57,593 nt of DNA. Origin: Nymphaea colorata. Taxonomy: Eukaryota; Streptophyta; Magnoliopsida; Nymphaeales; Nymphaeaceae. Both the position numbers and the translations under genes were made by a program. The stretch is from the NCBI RefSeq assembly GCF_008831285.2, contig NW_022204882.1, positions 1-57,593 on the forward strand, in the 5' to 3' direction. Under the pieces are notes generated by a model, which worked only from the letters and a program-made list of their open reading frames with translations, had not been told where the DNA came from and searched no databases. Shown here piece after piece: positions 54,729-57,593 of this stretch (within the stretch, counting starts at the first letter, position 1; each line of letters begins with the position of its first letter).

Positions 54729-57042
54729 ATGGAGGATTCAGATGCCAAAGTCAGACAGCAATTAGTAGCAGCAGCAGATCTCTTCGCTGCAGCCAAGTAT
54801 ACGCAGTGCAGGAAGTACTACTCTCGTGATTCAGGGTGCTCGCGGAGGTCAAGATGGCGCATCCCAGTATCGAACTCAACCAGATGATCGCAGAATACAA
54901 GTAGTCGCCAAGCAAGACAGCGGCAGTGGCCAAAAGGTTGAGTACTCCTTTCCCTATCCAGTGGAGACGCTGAGCGCGCTTACGCCCGTCCTCACCCCCA
55001 AGCCCCCGCGGATCGCCCATCAACTTCACTATTGGAACCTCTTGGTGCTGATGCAATTACAGGGGAATTTTTAGGTGGCGGAGCTCGTGAGTACTTGGGG
55101 GTTGACTCAGCGTAGGAGGGCTTGCTTTTCTTGGACTCTTTGCGAACGGAGGTCAGCCTGATGCTGCTGTACCAGAAGCTGAACGGAAGGGAGAGGGCGG
55201 GCAGGATGGCCTCTGCGCTGGCAATGATAGAAACCCTGGAACGAGTGACGCGCAGGGTCAAGGAAATGAATGAAGAGCAACAAAAGTATAGATTCCTTTG
55301 CCAGGTTCTCTTCAATAGGGTTTTGCTCAAATTAGGTACAAATGGAATAATGCAGGCATCATCGAGGGAAGCAAGATCATGTTCATGATGAGATTCAACC
55401 AATCCCCCGAGAACAAGGAGTAAACGGAAGTGACATAAATCGATGGGATCGGAGTCACAGTTTACCAGCAACTGCTGCATGCAGAGATCGAATACCACTC
55501 AGGCAGCCATCCGCAAGCTATGAAGATACTGTCATAGATACTGACAAACGTCGAAACCTAAAGCAAGAACAAAGACTTCGTAAAGAGCATAATCGACCAC
55601 AACATGGCCATCATTCTCACTCAATACCGCAAATATAATGCATCCAATTACTACTGAGGAAGAGTCTCAAGTATCTTAGCACAGCAGAGGAGCTCACTGC
55701 CCACAACTAACGAAACATCATGATTCTCAAGTGCAAGGAAAACATGCTCCTGACTGGCATCATGAGCAGCAATCCCTCCTACATGTCCTTTACGAGCATA
55801 TGAGGAGCTGTGGGAGTACCACATCGTTCAAGACCAACTACAGGAAGGCGGAAATTTGCATCAAGTACTACCACTAACTGCTGAGCAATCCCGAAAGAGT
55901 GGTGCCCAGTAAATAGTCCACGATGGCTATGAACCAGTCTACTACGACCCCAACCAACCTTACTTCCAGCAGAAAGGAAAGAACAAGAACCCTACCTTCA
56001 GCGCAGGGAAAACATACTATCGCAGGTATGTCATGCCAGAGTGGGAAAATAACATCGGCATGACCAATGAGAACCTAATCGTCAACAGCAATCCCAAGGA
56101 AAACGAGGCCGAAGTTAAGGAGAAGAAGAAGTCGACGACTGTGGGCAAGAATGGCAAAACTGCCAAAAAGGAAGAAGAGCCAAAGGAGCAGAACAACCAA
56201 CCGCCCCAGGACCCCCATAAGGCCAAGATATCACTGGCGCTTACTCAGCCTAGGCCTATCTGAAGCAGGCTCTCATCTTCCTATAGAAGGAGCGAAACGT
56301 AGTGATCAACCTGCAGGGAGAAGAAAAATCTCTCACCCACTAAATCAACCAGTATTTCCCACCCTTACTTAGGAAGTTGCACAGCGAATACGTGGAGTAC
56401 AAGAGCAGCCTGCTCTCCCTGCTCTGCTACGTCCAGCTCAGCCAGCGCCAGTGGATCCTGGCCTTACGCTCCGCAGACTCCTACCTGCAATTCGCAAAGA
56501 TCCACCAGCTGGAGTCCCGCAGTCCATCCCACCAGCAGACCTACTTCGCAGTCCTCTCCCACCGCATGGAAGCCTTCTGCGAGCTTGGCCGACTCGCCAG
56601 CGCCTACGAGGTCATGCAAGATGCAGCCAACGCGGTCGACTACGCCGAAAGCGCCCTTCTCCAGGCCAGGAGCACTGTCAGCTAGCGTACCAATCGATTC
56701 ATTCTAGAAATGGGAGTGAGCTTCATCGAGAAGATGAGCCAGTACGGCAACTTTAGCTACAACGTGGCGGTGCTGCACAGCAGGGACAACAAGATCGCCG
56801 AGTCCTTCCAGGCGATCCAGAAGGTCATGCAGCAGCTGAGGATGGTGCCTTCCAGTCCCCAGGCACGCCTCCCCCTCTCGGCCATCGAAATGCTGGCACA
56901 CTACAACCTGCGCACCGGCAACGCCCCCTCCGCGATTCAGCTGATCAAGCGCAGGCGCATCCTAGGCCTGCCCAACGCAATCTCACACCAACCGCCATCC
57001 TCAGCGTCACCAAGTGACCCACCGTCTCCCAGTGATTCGTGA
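54729..57042 (+). CDS. CNOT10: CCR4-NOT complex subunit 10
   Basis: About 770 residues of TPR-like helices. N-terminus MEDSDAKVRQQLVAAADLFA then AAKYTQC matches the CNOT10 start. Middle: VTVYQQLLHAEIEYHSGSHP, VPSKQSTMAMNQS. A Lys/Glu insert (56080-56200) precedes AYLKQALIFLQKERNVV. The C-terminal block aligns well: LRKLHSEYVEYKSSLLSLLC, YVQLSQRQWILALRSADSYL, FSYNVAVLHSRDNKIAESFQ and AHYNLRTGNAPSAIQLIKRR. CNOT10 pairs with CNOT11 in the mRNA deadenylase complex. Frame breaks are in the 54820-55420 and 55650-56000 parts. It is the last protein gene before the telomere. Confidence 0.85.
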
Positions 57043-57202
57043 CTGATTAATAACCTAATATCTGATGAGGAGGGATTATGAAACTGCAATAATTTATGCC
57101 TTGCTGAAAAACATTCGCAAGTTCTCATCTTACCATATCCTCGATTATATACGATCATACAGGATGAGGATATTTTGCTTCTTGTGTGATTTGGTATAAA
57201 AA

Positions 57203-57271
57203 TGCACCGGCCTGGACTTGAACCAGGATCAGTCCCTTGCGGGCTTCTTGTTCTGCTTGAACTACCGGTAC
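57203..57271 (-). tRNA. tRNA-like sequence, degenerate anticodon arm
   Basis: 69 nt. Acceptor GTACCGG/CCGGTGC, D-stem GTTC/GAAC and T-arm CCTGG-TTCAAGT-CCAGG pair well and the B box GGTTCAAGTCC is consensus. The D-loop is only 5 nt without GG, and the anticodon arm does not fold: the region forms a CCC-GCAA-GGG hairpin instead. If the standard position is counted the triplet is CGC. Probably a tRNA pseudogene or tRNA-derived element. Confidence 0.4.
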
Positions 57272-57350
57272 GAACTGCACCCCGCTTCCCCTCTCCCAAT
57301 ATCTGCGCAAGTCCCAAGGGAAGCTATTGGGGGTAGGTATGGACAAAAAA

Positions 57351-57423
57351 TGCATCAGCAAGGATTTGAACCAAGATCTCCCTTCCTTGTGGGTCAGGCG
57401 TTCTACTTTTGAACTACTGATGC
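57351..57423 (-). tRNA. tRNA-like sequence, second copy type
   Basis: 73 nt. Acceptor GCATCAG/CTGATGC is perfect, D-stem GTTC/GAAC is perfect and B box GGTTCAAATCC is present. The T-stem has two U-U mismatches and the anticodon stem fails. The anticodon-loop position reads CCCACAA (triplet CAC) against CCCGCAA in the neighbouring element, so the two look related. No T33. Likely non-functional as a tRNA. Confidence 0.38.
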
Positions 57424-57560
57424 TTCGTGATCACTAAGAGGATGAGGATTTATCTGCGCAAGTTGGATTAGATAACCCACTATTGAAAGGAATGTCTAAT
57501 CGTAATCGAGTGTGACAGTCATATAAGCGTGCAAGATTAATATTTTTTTAAGAATTAGAA

Positions 57561-57593
57561 GGGGTTGGGTTGGGGGGGGTTGGGGTTGGGGGT
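57561..57593 (+). repeat. Telomere, GGGGTT-type with variants
   Basis: The terminal 33 bases are G runs of 4, 3, 8, 4 and 5 separated by TT (final T). The dominant unit is GGGGTT, as in Tetrahymena and Paramecium-type oligohymenophoreans, with length variation in the G runs. G-rich strand 5' to 3' toward the end marks a right chromosome terminus. It begins 518 bp after the CNOT10 stop. Confidence 0.92.

Noticed and set aside
57203-57423. Calling the two subtelomeric elements functional tRNA-Ala(CGC) and tRNA-Val(CAC)
   Set aside because: Neither has a paired anticodon stem, T33 or a D-loop with GG; kept as tRNA-like only.
1-57593. Reading the window with the standard code, which gives dozens of short ORFs
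   Set aside because: Conserved families are cut at TAA/TAG in mid-domain while reading them as Gln gives full domains ending at TGA.
1-57593. Interpreting the many frame breaks as pseudogenes or degraded transferred DNA
   Set aside because: They affect essential single-copy genes (ISY1, CNOT10, NME7) with otherwise perfect conserved blocks and usually need just one base in a short homopolymer.
1-57593. Transposons, insertion sequences, CRISPR arrays or phage genes
   Set aside because: No transposase DDE/RNase H motifs, terminal inverted repeats with target duplications, regularly spaced repeats or viral structural genes were seen. The HTH at 146-490 alone is not evidence of a transposon.

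Overview
The window reads as the end of a ciliate somatic (macronuclear) chromosome. Four observations support this. (1) The right end, from 57561, is a G-rich telomere of GGGGTT-type repeats in the orientation of a right-hand end. (2) Long conserved proteins read straight through TAA and TAG and end only at TGA, so TAA/TAG encode glutamine and TGA is the sole stop (ciliate nuclear code, table 6). (3) Spliceosomal introns are tiny: nine of the ten I could define with exon homology are exactly 20 nt and the tenth is 19, all GTA...AG. (4) Genes lie on both strands with gaps often under 200 bp. The gene-rich parts are clearly not AT-rich like Tetrahymena or Paramecium, so I name no genus. The left end has no telomere and is a cut edge.

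Many genes with clear homology change reading frame by one base, nearly always as if one base of a short homopolymer were missing. I treat these as assembly or consensus errors, not pseudogenes, and give one outer span per gene. Exact internal frames are therefore approximate wherever a frame break is mentioned.

Layout. 0-5 kb: HTH protein, NME7-like kinase and a secreted Cys-rich protein on minus, then two small plus genes. 5.2-9.2 kb: a ~1,350-residue polytopic membrane protein with a PAS-like segment. 9.7-12.1 kb: a prominin-like pentaspan protein. 12.2-17.9 kb: P-loop NTPase, secreted purple-acid-phosphatase-like enzyme, a MGNC (myristoylation) microprotein, two small genes and a CEP164-like WW protein. 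18-20.9 kb (minus): ISY1 splicing factor, a Myb/SANT protein and a CK1-family pseudokinase. 21.3-27.9 kb: coiled-coil protein, CFAP97-like protein, trihelix-like protein, Rab GTPase, four-TM protein and an orphan. 28-34 kb: a Cys-rich DUF4215 protein, a CCDC112-like protein and a RING/B-box/coiled-coil/LRR protein. 34-42.4 kb (minus): CFAP57-like WD/coiled-coil protein, SAS-4/CPAP-like centriole protein and an orphan, with a tRNA-Asn between the first two. 42.9-50 kb: A-rich, low-complexity orphans plus a SHIPPO-repeat (ODF3-like) protein. 50.1-57 kb: a long coiled coil, a PH-like protein and CNOT10. The last 520 bp hold two degenerate tRNA-like sequences and the telomere.

A recurring theme is the cilium and centriole (NME7, CEP164-like, SAS-4/CPAP, CFAP57, CCDC112, SHIPPO, CFAP97-like), as expected for a ciliate. 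ISY1, CNOT10 and Rab are general housekeeping functions. I found no transposon, CRISPR array, viral gene or operon-like defence system.
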